A stretch of DNA of 64,000 bases from Lineolata rhizophorae (lineage: Eukaryota; Ascomycota; Dothideomycetes; Lineolatales; Lineolataceae). Of this stretch, positions 53,477 to 64,000 are shown piece after piece (position 1 is the first letter of the stretch; every line of letters begins with the position of its first letter). The notes beneath the pieces are model-generated. The model was not told the origin of the DNA. It did no database searches and worked only from the letters and a program-made list of their open reading frames with translations. Made by a program: the position numbers and the translations under genes. The stretch covers positions 178,383-242,382 of the forward strand of contig MU001679.1 of the NCBI GenBank assembly GCA_010093515.1, given 5' to 3'.

Positions 53477-56091
53477 CTTGAGGTTGTCGGTGCAACGCTT
53501 GTTTACGGTCGGAGACCAACGGAGGGATGGGGAGGAAGGAAGGAAGAAGGCGCGGGCGGAAAAAGAGGCCCTCGAGAGGAGTCGTTTACGCTAGACTGTT
53601 CTCCCGCGCCTGCCGCAAGCTTGGGTTTGCTCTTGGGCGAGGCAAGGCGCCCACGCGCGTGCGAGGCAGGAACAGCGGAGTCAATCGCAGGTCAACAGGA
53701 GCAATTGCCGCAGACACAGTGATTGTCTATCAGAGTGTGGCAGTTGTGTTGTGGCCAAGGCACCAAGGGAGGAAGTGTGTGGAGGCGGAGGACCAGGAAA
53801 GTGTGTGACGGAAAGCTCGGGGCGGGAGGTGACGAAGGTTAGGAGATGGAACGAGACGGCTACAGTCAGGTGGTCGGGCCGGTTGGCGGTGGCTGGCAGG
53901 GCTGCGAAGTGAGCCGGGGTGGCTTGCTGCGTTGTCGGGCTATAGGCCCGTGCCCGCCTGTCTCGCTCGTCTCAAGGTGCACGCGCCCCCACAACATCAA
54001 CAAAAGCACGCGCCGAGCGTGTCCGCCGCCGGAGGTCCCTTCACCACTCGTCTTAACCTCCCCACGTCAAATCCATACGTGCTATACCATTGTTCGTGCA
54101 CAAACGCTCTAAAGGCTGTTAGGCTAAGTGATACTGGGTCGCTCCGTAAATATCTTCCGCGCCTATGTAGTTGCTATCCTTCCAACCCGATTCACGCCAC
54201 AGAGGTTATCCCGTACGCATGAAAACACTCCGTTTGTTCTGTAAGACATCACTCCATCCACCCCCTAAAGAATTGTTAATTATTCCCTTCACCATTTTCG
54301 TTGCTTTCTCAGTCGTTTGCTCCCGGATTTCTACCCCATACCCGGCAGTATCCCGCTTGGACGATCCTAAAACTCTCGGCGTCATGTCTTTCTCGTGTTA
54401 CTCTAGGGATTCCCGCTGGCTGTCCACAAAGGACCATACTGCCCTCACTATATTCCCGTCCTGATGTCTGTTCCAGCTCACTTCGGCCAGTTCGTAAAAC
54501 CTATCAACGTCTAGAAGAATCAAAAGTGACGAGCAGCTTGGGAAACTTGGAATAAACTTTCCCAGGGCTCGCGGCAGACAGTTGAAGACGGTGATGCGTA
54601 CATGATGGCGAGATAGATTTGAGACACACACACGCCGAACTTAGAGGTGCGGGCTCCCGGCGCCTTTGCGAAAATCTAGGAGTCGGAAAAACACTGGCGC
54701 AGATGACTTGCGAGACGTAGCCAGATCCAGCGAATAAATGACGAGAGGCGCAGTAGTGAGTGAGGTTTTATAAAGAATAAGTGTTGGAGCTGTTCTCGTC
54801 GTCTACAAATCTGTCGAACAAGTCAAATGTACTTCTCCGCTTATAGTCTCTCAACTATTTTAGCATTCCAACGAATAGCAATCTTAAGTGCCCCCTATAA
54901 GTTTCCCGAGTGTCCGCGGTTATCGTAATAGCTAGCCCGGGGCCCTAGGTTTCAGTGACAGCCTGCCAAAACCTGCGACCTCTTTGCCAACGAGAAGTAA
55001 TTCAGCCCAAGGTTCGCCTTGCCTAGGAGTAAACACAACAAAGTAGGTAGGCATAGAGGGCGTGCGAAGGAGTCTACGGTTAAGTGCTGGTAAACAGGAC
55101 CGAGCCACTGTATCGTATAATACCTCAAGTCGGAATTTCAAGACCCAGCTTGCGGTGAAATTATAATTCTTGCTCTTCCGTATCTGGCGGGGACTTGTCA
55201 TATCTTCCTAGTTCAAGAGACGGAAGAACAGTGAGTGTAGCTGCGTCACAGAGACGAGCTTGACCCTCTCCCCGTCAATATTGCTGCGGCTCAAGAATGA
55301 CTAGTTGGAACGCTTGCATGGCATGTTCTAGAAGCGTTTCCAGTTCTGTGTGCCGCGCGTGATCTCGTCGGCTATGTGCGTCGCGTTATCGTCGGCTAGG
55401 TGCGTCGCTACTCTAGAACCCTGTGCGACCCGCGGCCGAGATATGATCATACGGTTGGGAGGAGCAGACCCGGTGGATAACAAGTGTATGCTGACCGGTT
55501 CCGCGTAAGCCGTCTATATAGGCGATCTCTCGGCTCCCCCTCAAGTGCGAACTATAATGTCGAGAAGCTATTTAAAGTTAGAGATCTCTAGTTTACTGGT
55601 AGGTAGAGCGAAGCCAGTGTTAAGACCGTTGAAAACTAGAGTGGAAGAACTGGGGTGTTTATCTTGTGCACTTCTGGAACTGTCCGTAGGATGATGTGAC
55701 AATGCCGGGACACGCTCCTAAAATGCAGGAATGCGGCTCTTCCGGGTTATTCAACTTCGAGTCCACCCGTGTTGGCTGTGCCGGCAGCAGAGGTTACGTG
55801 GCACAAGGGCGACGCCAAGCGGGCAACCAAGACATGCTGCAAGTGATGATTCGCACAAGGCTACAGGTGGCGCTGGCTGATCAGCTCAGTCATGTACAAT
55901 GACTCGCGGCTTTGCATCTGCCGATTACTTTGCATAAAGGTCCTACATGCATACGAAAAAAAGTTATGAAGCGAAATAAAATTCGAATGTAATTCAAAAC
56001 TTTTGAGGCAATTTAGCGAGAGCTAGGTTCAGCGAGTATACAGCGAATACTATAAACTTCGTGAATTCATTCGGAATGCATCCAAGCGCTT
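53477..56091. other. 2.6-kb gene-poor region
   Basis: No supported gene. From about 54050 to 56090 the DNA is AT-richer than the flanks. A short tandem duplication lies at 55361-55411 (see repeat). A minus-strand frame 54932-55201 (ATG, 89 codons) and a plus-strand frame 55696-55902 have no family features. Confidence 0.45.
55361..55411 (+). repeat. Two-copy direct repeat of about 24 bp
   Basis: TCGTCGGCTATGTGCGTCGC is followed within a few bases by TCGTCGGCTAGGTGCGTCGC. The copies differ at one position over 20 bases and are spaced 25 bp apart. Confidence 0.8.
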
Positions 56092-56563
56092 TCAAGGAGT
56101 AGGCGCCGTGCCGTCAGGTTCAACCTTTTTTTTGCCCTCCTTAGTCGTTGGTGACACATTTTTGCCATGTTCGACAGCATTTTTGCCGTCCACAGTCGTT
56201 GGTGACACCTCTTTGCCGTGTTCAACAGCAGCAAAGATAGGATACGGCTGTTCCTCCATTGACTCGGCCATCCACCGTTGCAAAGCTGGTGAGTCGAGCT
56301 TGAAATTTCCCCCCACTGGAAGCGGAAATCGATGTTCTGTATCTGTCTTTGCCCCGTCCGCCGGCTTTTGAGGAGTCGGGGCTTGACCGTATGCTTTGCC
56401 TTCGTTATTTGTAGTCGTGTCGGAAGCTTTTTGGGGGGGCTGGCGTCTTGTTAGCATCTACATATCCCTCTACGTATTTTCGAGTATCTCAGTCACTGAC
56501 ATTGTTTTCCTCAAGCGCTCCTTTTGCGGGAGGATTGTCACCGTGGTTTGCGTTCTCAGACAT
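56092..56563 (-). CDS. Small hypothetical protein with a 17-residue duplicated repeat
   Basis: A two-exon model, 56501-56563 and 56092-56457, over a 43-bp intron (GTCAGT...TATGTAG) gives about 142 residues starting MSENANHGDNPPAKGALEEN. The second exon is hydrophilic (Lys, Thr, Pro, Glu) with one short hydrophobic patch (ALQRWMAESMEEQPYPIFAA). It ends in two near-identical 17-residue units, AVEHGKEVSPTTVDGKN and AVEHGKNVSPTTKEGKK, coded by a 51-bp tandem duplication. The intron is shorter than any other here and its donor is not the usual GTAAGT. Read without splicing, the first frame stops soon after. The gene may therefore be real, or a decaying one with a frameshift near the C run at 56433-56439. 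There is no signal peptide. I do not recognise the family. Confidence 0.45.
56143..56244 (-). repeat. 51-bp imperfect tandem duplication in a small gene
   Basis: Units start at 56143 and 56194, exactly 51 bp (17 codons) apart, and share AGTCGTTGGTGACAC, TTTGCC(A/G)TGTTC and ACAGCA. In-frame length and mostly third-position or conservative differences suggest it is kept as coding sequence. Confidence 0.8.
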
Positions 56564-57830
56564 CGTAGAAGAAACAGTAAAATTACTCTACAGAGCTGAA
56601 CGTGGTTGTTAGCTAGAAGTAAACACGCTGTGCGGCCCTACTTACATGCAGCAATTGTTGGCACTGGGACAAGAGGGAGTTAGAAATCCAGAGTTGGAAC
56701 GTTTTCCTTTTAGTCCTAAATCTGCGGCCAGCTCTTTTAGCAGCTGGAAAGTGGCCTAGACGTTTGAATTATTTCATTTCAAGTGTCGCCTTTTTATATT
56801 CACAAAAGCATTCTTTACCAATCTTAGTTATCCTGCTGAATTGCTCATGTTCGCAACTTGGCAAATTGTGGCTGTCCGACAGCCCCGCTTCTTTTCAGTG
56901 CGGTCTATGTGGGTGGCCGAATTCGATAGCAGTGTTAGCTGAACGGTTCGACATATGTACGGCATATGCACGAGATCAGGGATAATATTGCATATGCAAG
57001 AGAGCTGTGACAGGACATCCTCTGTCCGGCCGATAAGCGGCAAGGGTGCCGCACGCATGGAATGATCAAGGTTGGTAGGCCTTGACCGGTCCGACAGCTT
57101 GTATGCTTGGTGATCGGGGTCGATTGGGCAGTAAGACATCGCCAAAGTGCAGTCGTAGGGCGCACATTTGCGTACCCCTCGCGAACTCAGACATACGAGC
57201 AAGCTAATCGCAACCCCTATCCACCCGACGTTATTCAAGTTTTCCATGTAGGGTAGCTGGCGACAAGGTTCCTAGTTGCACTTCACCGCGGGGATGCAGG
57301 TCCCCCACGTACCCGCAGCGGGCTCCTATGCTGCGACTATGCGCCCCTGACCCGTGAGTGGTGAGATGATAGATATTCTTATTTCATTTTACGCCTCGCC
57401 CATGACTCGAGAAGTCCACTGGAGGCATTAAAGTTTGGAACGTACATATAGACGGCGAGGGATTTTTCTACTTTGTGGAGCACAGTCTTCTCATACTCGC
57501 AAAACACGGCTTGAGCAGTCGAGGACATCTACCGTTGCAATTCCAGGATTGGCCAAATACATCACCGAGAACGAAAATTGTTGGGACAATTGCATCCGTA
57601 GGATCAAAGTGCTGGGTAAATAGATCGTTTTCGGAATGAGTGACCTTGAAAACTACTGAAATGGAAGGCAAAGTGTAGTGAAATGAGCGGTGAGGCCAGG
57701 CGCGGGACTCCGGGAAAGCCCCCTCATTCATGATGGACAAGGGCATTGAAACCTGGCGGTGGGATACTCGATCATAGATCCTACTTTTATTCTACTGGGC
57801 GTTGAAGATGTTTGCTATCTCCTGTCTGAC
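56564..57830. other. Intergenic, 1.27 kb, no supported gene
   Basis: A minus-strand frame (56828-57247, ATG, 139 codons) opens with a hydrophobic segment resembling a signal peptide (MENLNNVGWIGVAISLLVCLSSRG) but continues without protein-like features. I do not accept it as a gene. The rest is spacer and the 3' flank of the TRAPPC12-like gene. Confidence 0.4.
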
Positions 57831-59597
57831 TCATAATTTGAAATCTACGGCCTGTTTCTCCCAGCCTTCTTCTCTCAGTGGCATTCTTGCGACGCTTTCT
57901 GCCAATGTTGACTTCTTCGTGCGTGCTTGTTCCGTGCACAACTCGTACACGGTCGCCAGGTTGAAGGTTAGCGCGTGGAACGAATTCCCCTTTTCAATGA
58001 GCGCCTCTAGTAGCTTGCGCGCCTGAGAAGTCAAAACAATAGTCAGCCATGTGATTGTGTAACCGTGGCGACAGATCGAAAGCCTCTGCATCTGCCAGCA
58101 AAGAATGGCTGTCAAACAACTTACCTCGGCAATCTTTCCAGTGTACAATAACGACACGGCCAAGTTTTGTGCTGCAAGCCCGTCCCATTCTGCCCGCTGA
58201 TACAGTTCCCGCCACCGCTCCGCCGCAGCATCGAAGTCGCCGTCAGCCATAAGGACCAAAGCGTCGAGATATCCACTCGTGACCTGTGCTTTAGCCTCGT
58301 CCTTTGCAACGTCGGCCGCGCACTGACGCGCGGCCGCCACATCTCCAATGCGCAGCCAGACTAGCGCCTCCATAGCACGCAATTCAGCCATGCAAAGAGC
58401 CGCACCATGCGAGTCAGTGTCTACGCCCGGTGACGCAGGTTCGGCGTCGGCCAGCCCCCGCAAGTGCCTAGCCGCACCCTCCAGATCGCCCATCTCGACC
58501 AACGCATTCGCAACTCTGACGCCCAACTCCCTCAACCTCTCCTCCCACACCCTCAGCACCTCCATCCCGCTCCCCCGCTCCCCCTTTTCCGTCTCCCCTC
58601 CCCTCTCCTTCCCCTGCCCAGCCGCCCCGCCCGCCGCAACCACCTCCCTCCTCAGCCTCCCCACCTCCGCCCTGGCCTCCCTGCCCAGCTCGTAGTACCT
58701 CATCACGCCCGCCCGGCCCTCCCCGAACGCCAGCCCCTGCAGCCTGACCGCCAGCACGCGCAGCGCCCACGGCGCCCGGTGCCGCCCGGTGCCGCCGTCG
58801 CGGTACACGGCGCGCGCCAGGTCGCCCAGCGGCTTCGCCTCGGCGGCCGCCAGCCCGGCGTGGCCCAGCGCCAGCAGCGCCGTCAGCCGCGCGTGCAGCA
58901 GCGCGAATATCGTCGCCGGATCGGCGTCCGGCTGCGGCGGCGGCGGCGGTGGCGTGCCGGCGTGCCCCGTGCGCTCGGCCGGCGGCGGCGGCGGCGGGGC
59001 GAGCGAGGCCAGCGTCGCGCCGGCGAAGCTGGCGGCCGGGCGGAACAGCCCGGCGTGCAGCAGCCCGGATAGATGCGCGAGGGGCGGCGTGGCGGCGTCG
59101 GGGAAGGTCCGCGGGGCGTCGGCGGGCGGGTGGGCGAAGGAATCGAGGGTCGCGGGTGGGATCGGGTGGTAGTTCGACGGGTGCAGCAGGAAGGAAAAGT
59201 CGGGCGCGGCGAGAGGGTCGGGGTGGCCGGGCGGCGATAGGGGGGACGTCAGGGACGGCGACGCGCCTGGAGGCGCGCGGGCGGCGCGGGAGCCGGCGGG
59301 CGTGAGGGCCCGCGACGGGGTCGCGGCGCGCTCGGCGAGGGGGCTGCGGGATGCGGAGTCAGCGGGCCGCCTGGGCGCTGCGTGGCCGTCGTGCGGGAGG
59401 CGGAGCGTACTCGTCTACGTCTGAGTCCAGAGGTCCCTTCGTCGACCGCCGGGGAACGGCAACTGGATTCGGGTCAGCGGTGGCTCGATCGGCCAGGCGG
59501 ATGGTTTGCGGCTCGAACCCCGGCGACGCTCGTCTGCAGATGACATGCGTCCATGGCCTCGCCGCGGAGTGGGCAGACTGCTGCTTGGATTGCTCAT
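57831..59597 (-). CDS. TRAPPC12/TTC15-like TPR protein of the TRAPP III tether
   Basis: Model: 59419-59597, 58125-59343 and 57831-58022, about 529 residues. After a Pro/Ser/Arg-rich N-terminus comes the family entry FSFLLHPSNYHPIPPATLDSF. Helical repeats follow: TIFALLHARLTALLALGHAGLAAAEAKPLGDL, WALRVLAVRLQGLAFG, and TPRs such as MAELRAMEALVWLRIGDVAAARQ, GYLDALVLMADGDFDAAAERW and AAQNLAVSLLYTGKIAEARKLLEALIEK. The end SFHALTFNLATVYELCTEQA is the strongest family signature. TRAPPC12 is part of the fungal and animal (not budding yeast) TRAPP III complex acting in ER-Golgi transport and autophagy. The second intron (58023-58124, 102 bp) is a multiple of three without stops. The first exon and its donor are uncertain: a donor 8 nt downstream in the overlapping frame gives PRRSTKGPLDSDVD before the junction and is also plausible. 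Confidence 0.8.
58023..58124 (-). other. 102-bp in-frame intron without stop (TRAPPC12-like)
   Basis: GTAAGT...CTTCTCAG. Splicing joins YTGKIAE to ARKLLEAL and completes a TPR; read-through would insert 34 residues rich in Cys, Trp and Leu that break it. Confidence 0.8.
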
Positions 59598-60629
59598 TGA
59601 GAAGCACGGATTGATATTCTGTCGTCGACGATGAAGCATCGCCGTGCGCTAGCTCTCCTTGGGGTTGGGTGGTCTGGAGGGGCTAGACCGGATGCAGCAA
59701 GCGGAGAAGAGAGCGCGACTCCAATTCGACCTCGCACGCCCTGAATGGCCAGCTTTTGTGTCTACTTCTGTTACGGGATGCACAGGACAAGACTTTTCTC
59801 TTTTTGGATCCTTCCGAGTTCTCCTCTATGGTTTGCCTTTGAATGGATCCGACTCCGTCAATATTAGAGTCTAACCACTTTCCACGTCGAGCTCAGCGCG
59901 CGCCCATCGGGTTCTAAACGGTCCTCATAGCTAGCTATATTATTGGCTTGTAGCGGGCGTAGTTGGAGGGCTTTAAACTACTCGCGGCTTCTCTTGCGAT
60001 ATTGCGGAGAACTTTTCGCTCGAGATCGCCATTTTCGCGGCACGTGTCTTGTCAAAGACATGTAAGTAAACTAAAAATCCAATATTTAAAAATCTTACGA
60101 TAAGGTAAGAGACTATCCAAAAAGAGCGTCTAGCCAATCCAACACAGTTACATGGGACGCCAAAAGCAGCATGCCAATATGAAGAACTTCCACCAGCCCT
60201 ACGTACGGCATCTTTGTTTCCTCTCCTTTCCCCAAAGCCGCGCGTTACGCCCGCTCGACTAGGCTGGAACGATATCTATATAACGCTGCTTGTCTCTCCT
60301 ATGCCGTGCGCTGATACTTCTCTATTTCCATGCTGTTCGGGTACTAGCCTCCCCTCCTAGAGCCGAGGAAGCCAGTTTATTCACTCTCCAATCACCAACC
60401 CACTGCTCGAACAGATCTCCCACCTTGACCGACACGGATGGTCCCCACGTATGCAACACATTCCAACTGACCCAGTTTTCCACACAGCCACCCACACGGC
60501 AAGGCTCGCCCACGTACACAAATGCCCACTCGACGCTCCTCCCGCTCGATATATTATTCCCCAGTAGCCGGCGCGTCGACGCCCCAGCCCAAAGCACCGC
60601 ACGCAGGCAGCCAACCAGCCGACCAGAAC

Positions 60630-60654
60630 CACGCACGCACGCACGCACGCGCAC
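60630..60654 (+). repeat. (ACGC)n microsatellite, about 5-6 units
   Basis: Near-perfect CACG/ACGC units in the sequence. Confidence 0.9.
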
Positions 60655-61046
60655 ATCGAAGCAAGCCGCGCAGAAAGCGAACCGGACCAACTACTCTATT
60701 GCCCGACAAGCCGGGCCGCCGCGTCCGCGGGCCGATGCGCTCTACGCTATACGAGAGGAGGAAGCACGCGCGCACGGCAAGGAGGGGACAGGTAGGAAGA
60801 GGGGTTGGGGGGAGGGGAGGCACCAAAGGTAAGACAAAGAGACGAGATGGAAGGTGTCGTGGCAGGTTGCGCTGTGGGTTTGGGGCAGACGAGCTGACTA
60901 TATAGTAAGGAGAACGGAACGCACACACGCACACACAAAAAAAAAGGAGGGCAAAAAAAAAAAAAAGGAAAAAGAAAAGCACGAACCCAACACCTCCCTC
61001 CCTTGTTGCCCAGAAAAGCCCAAGAAACGTGTTCTCGTATTCCGTC

Positions 61047-61076
61047 CGTCCATCCATCCATCCATCCATCCATCCG
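61047..61076 (+). repeat. (CCAT)n microsatellite, about 7 units
   Basis: Tandem CATC/CCAT units flanked by CCGTCCGTC, itself a diverged unit. Confidence 0.9.
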
Positions 61077-61556
61077 TCAACCAACTAACCAACCGGGGGC
61101 CGAACGACCAGGTATACCTAGACTAGATAGCGCTTCTCCCACCCGACCACTTCACTCCCGCAAGCCACAGGCAAGCGGGCACATAGGCACACGGGACACG
61201 CGGGATCGAGGGGAGAAAGCCGAAGCAGGAACAAGCACATCCTTTATAGCAGAACAAAAAAAAAACGCCTCGGCTAGCTCATGATTATAGAGTGAGGGGT
61301 TAAAAAAAAAGAAAACGGGGAGAGAAACTCGGCAATATACTAGATACACTTGCAAAAGGAACCAAAAAAAAAAACAAAAAAAAACAAAAGGGAAATCAGG
61401 GGAACCAGATTCGCTCTGTTCGGTGTTCACACCAGTATAAAAAAGTCTTCTTTTCCAAGCCCAAGCCCTACAATGTCAGGGATATCGAGAAGTGAAGATT
61501 GGGGTTGCCGTGGTTCGGGGGAACGCCTCGGAGAAGCCCGGCTTGCCCCCGCCATA

Positions 61557-63805
61557 TTACACCGCCTGGATCCAAACCTGCAAGACGCGTCCAAGTTAGC
61601 ACGACGAAGAAACATTCCAAAGCAAAGAACCAGAAGCCAATTTCGAATCGAAACAAACAAACAAAAAGAGAGAGAGAGAGTAGGGAAAAGCGACCGACGA
61701 CTCACCTCCATCTTGCCCATCTCATTCTTCTCCTTCGCGGCCGCCACCCTGCTCGCCCGGACCGCCATGTCCAGATCGTCCTGGTCCGCCATGGTGATCA
61801 TGTCGCCCTCGTCCTTCATCTTGATCTTGAAGTTCTGGCGCATCGCGAACTTGGTCCGCACCTGGTCCACAAAGTCCGCCAGCCCCACCCCGGGCTCCAC
61901 CAGCACGTACCGCGTGTCCTCGGCGTGCACCTTGACCCGGATCGTCCGCACCGCCGCCACCCCGCCCCCGCCCGCCGAGCCGACCGACGACCCGCCCCCG
62001 CCCGCGCCCGCGCCCGGCCGCCGCCGGCTCGCCGCCCGCGCCGGCGACACCCGCCGCTTGCTCTTGGCCCGCGACACCATCTCGAACTCGGCGTCGTCGA
62101 AGGAGCTCTGGTCGTAGTCGTCGTCGTCGTCGAGCTCGTCCTCCTCCTCCTCCTCGATGTACATGGGGCGCTGGGTGCGCCGGGTGCTCTTGGAGCGCCG
62201 CTGCTGCTGGGCCGACCCGCGCCGCTGGTACAGGTCGTACACCGAATCGTCCGGCCCGTACCCGCGCGGGTCGTCCTCGTCGCTGTCGCCCGCCCGCCGC
62301 CCCATGCCCCGGCTGCCGTACGTGTCGCGATTGCCGCCGCGCACGCTGTACTCGCGCGTCGGCCGCGGCCGCTCCGACGCCGAGCGCACCGTGCCGATGC
62401 GGGGGCGCGGCTCCATGCCGCTCTGGTCGAAGGCCGCGGGACCCAGGTCGAGCGCTCGAGGCTTCGGCGTCATGCCCGCGCCGCCGCCGTTGCGCACGGA
62501 CTGCGCGCGTGAGGGCAGATTGTTTCCGCCACCGCCGCCGCCGCCGCCGCCGCTGCTGCCGCTGCCGCCACCGGACCCGCGGTCCGACGGGCGCGTCTCG
62601 TTCTCCGGGGGCGGCGTCGGTGGGAACATGTTGCGCTGCAGGGGCGGCTCCGACTGCTGGCGCGCGCGCGAGGCCAGCCCGGGCTTGACCAGGTTGGTCG
62701 CGGCGTACGAGATCTTCTCCTCCGGGCGGTCATCCTTGGCAGAGGCCGAGAAGCCCTCGTTCATGCGCTTGATCTCGGCGCCCGCGAAGCCCGTGAAGGC
62801 GTTGCTGCGGTCCGTGGCGGCCACCAGGCGCGCCTTGCCCAGGTAGTCCTTGGTCTTGAGATTCTTGACCTTTGCGTCGTTGGGGCGGTAGACGATGCCC
62901 ACTGGAATGGAGAACACGGTGTAGCCCTAGATCAAGGCATCCCTCGTTAGAATCTTGAACCTCCCAAAGGGAATAGTGCAATCATAAAGTGAGTTTCTGG
63001 GTCTCCGTACCTCTGCAGACTCCTTGATCGCCTCATCAATTACGTCGTGATCCGGCACGACTTTCTCCTTGGCCGCGTATGCCAAGTCCTGCATCCCGGC
63101 GTCCTTCTGCTGCAGGTAGATGTAGCACAGGCCGCGATTGAACAGCACCTCGCACGAGTAGAGCTTGAACTTCAGGCCTAGCTGCTCGTAGTCGATGTTG
63201 TTGTTACCCCGCAGGTACAGAAGCGTGTCGTTGAAGTTGGCCAGCGCCTCCTCGAAGTCGCCCATCAGGAAGTTCGACACGCCCTGCTGGAAGTACGCGA
63301 TGGCGAGGTACTGGTCGAGCTTGACGGCTCGCTGGTAGCAATCGACCTGTTGGGCAGATCGCCATGATCAGCAAGAGGGGACGATCCAATCTTCGGCCAG
63401 CTTTGCTAGCGCACGCGAGAGCGGGGTGGTGGGGGAGAGAGGCTGGTTTGGGGCTACTCACGGCCTTCTCGTGCTCGCCCAGCGTGGCGTGGATGACGCC
63501 CATGTTGAAGAGAATTTTTGACGTGTCGGCGATGTTCTCGAACGCCTTGAGCGCCTCGTCGAACTCATTGTTGTCGTAGTGGGCGAGGGCCGTCACCCAC
63601 GTCTCGATTTCCTACAGATGATGGCGAAAGGCGCGCTCGTTAGCGAGGAATTCCAATTGATTTTCTTCCCTTCCCTCGCTTATGACAAGGTCGGGGATCG
63701 AATTGTGATTGCTCAAGCTGTGCGATCATTCCCTCGCCGCATCCCGATGGAGCGGCAATAACTGCGGCACGGAAAATTTAAACGGCGTACCTGCTTCAAA
63801 GACAT
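61557..63805 (-). CDS. noxR: NoxR, p67phox-like NADPH oxidase regulator
   Basis: The cytosolic activator of fungal NoxA/NoxB NADPH oxidases, needed for regulated superoxide at hyphal tips and in fruiting-body or infection structures. Five exons (63791-63805, 63462-63611, 63011-63346, 61706-62926 and 61557-61577) give about 580 residues. The TPR array comes first (about 6-165: NNEFDEALKAFENI, KILFNMGVIHATLG, AIAYFQQGVSNFLMGDFEEAL, VLFNRGLCYIYLQQKDAGMQDL) and binds active Rac. The activation-domain region follows (GYTVFSIPVGIVYRPNDAKV, then KARLVAATDRSNAFTGFAGAEIK). The middle is disordered with a Gly run, and the C-terminal PB1 domain (about 480-562: RTIRVKVHAEDTRYVLVE...MITMADQDDLDMAV) contacts Cdc24 or Bem1. 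The first coding exon is only 15 nt (MSLKQ) and the last 21 nt (VWIQAV-stop). All phases agree. Confidence 0.93.
61667..61680 (+). repeat. (GA)n run inside the last NoxR intron
   Basis: Seven GA units, read as a pyrimidine (CT) tract on the transcribed strand of the 128-bp intron 61578-61705, preceding the acceptor of the 21-nt terminal exon. Confidence 0.7.
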
Positions 63806-64000
63806 GTTGGACGGTGCGGTGGAGGTGGAGGAAGAGGGGCTCGGAAATCCGACGGCGGTGCCAGCAGCAGTGGCGGCTGTGTCGGCGGCCTGCTAGCGGG
63901 CGGGTCCTGAGAAAGGATGCGCGATCCTTGCCGGGGCGTCCCAAAAGTGCACCTCGCTCGCGGCGGCCCTGCAGGACGATTGTCGGCGCTGCGAGGGGTG
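63806..64000. other. 5' leader/promoter of NoxR
   Basis: The 195 bp before the NoxR ATG are C/T- and GCC-rich on the minus strand, consistent with a 5' UTR. The in-frame region has no better start than MSLKQEIETW, the family N-terminus. Confidence 0.45.

Larger units (their letters stand above)
59598..61556. other. 2-kb intergenic region with many simple repeats
   Basis: Between the TRAPPC12-like start and the 3' end of NoxR. Contains A runs (about 60942-60965 and several from 61256 to 61390), a GCAC array (60630-60654) and a CCAT array (61047-61076). The plus-strand frames at 60290-60905 reflect C/A-rich DNA and have no domain. Confidence 0.5.

Noticed and set aside
56828-57247. Minus-strand frame with a signal-peptide-like start, possible small secreted protein
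   Set aside because: Only the first 25 residues look right; the remainder is not protein-like and no stable Cys pattern or cleavage context is seen.

Overview
This is nuclear DNA from a filamentous ascomycete (Pezizomycotina). Most genes carry short introns (43 to about 170 bp) with GT-AG ends and CTAAC/CTGAC-like branch sites. Protein families point the same way: the NADPH-oxidase regulator NoxR, a vanillyl-alcohol-oxidase-type flavoenzyme, fungal DUF proteins and paired F-box-like genes. Coding regions are GC-rich with strong third-position bias, which creates many long antisense shadow reading frames. I cannot place the species below subphylum. The content is mainly housekeeping. I see no rRNA, CRISPR array, intact transposon, virus-like element or secondary-metabolite cluster. 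|| Layout: 1-3.1 kb holds the 5' end of an unknown gene (-), a C2H2/C2HC zinc-finger coding tail and an ankyrin-like coding block of unsettled structure. 4.0-9.0 kb has a divergent pair, AFG2/Drg1-type AAA ATPase (-) and mitoribosomal mL50 (+). 11.2-13.2 kb is a flavin monooxygenase. 14.1-18.5 kb is a divergent pair, SR140/U2SURP-like splicing factor (-) and a conserved unknown protein (+). 18.8-24.4 kb has an HAD hydrolase (-) and a DUF7918-like protein (+). 26.8-31.7 kb has a PAQR receptor (-), a CSN8/PSMD8/EIF3K-fold protein (+) and the Brix protein SSF1 (-). || 33-42 kb carries, all on +, the vanillyl-alcohol-oxidase-like flavoenzyme, a Cys-rich copper-binding small protein and AP-2 alpha. 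42-45.7 kb has a PLP-homeostasis protein (-), the rRNA helicase RRP3 (+) and an intron-containing tRNA-Lys(CTT) (-). 46-48.4 kb has two F-box-like genes in tandem. 49-53.5 kb has a DUF4870-like membrane protein and a nuclear low-complexity protein, both (-). 53.5-57.8 kb is gene-poor with one small repeat-bearing gene. 57.8-63.8 kb has TRAPPC12-like and NoxR genes, both (-). || Three genes act in ribosome assembly (AFG2, SSF1, RRP3), two in vesicle traffic (AP-2 alpha, TRAPPC12) and one in mRNA splicing (SR140). They are scattered and do not form a cluster. The most distinctive observations are splicing features (a 14-nt internal exon in AP-2 alpha, 15-nt first and 21-nt last coding exons in NoxR, and three introns that are multiples of three without stops) and an AFG2-like ATPase whose first AAA domain lacks several catalytic residues.
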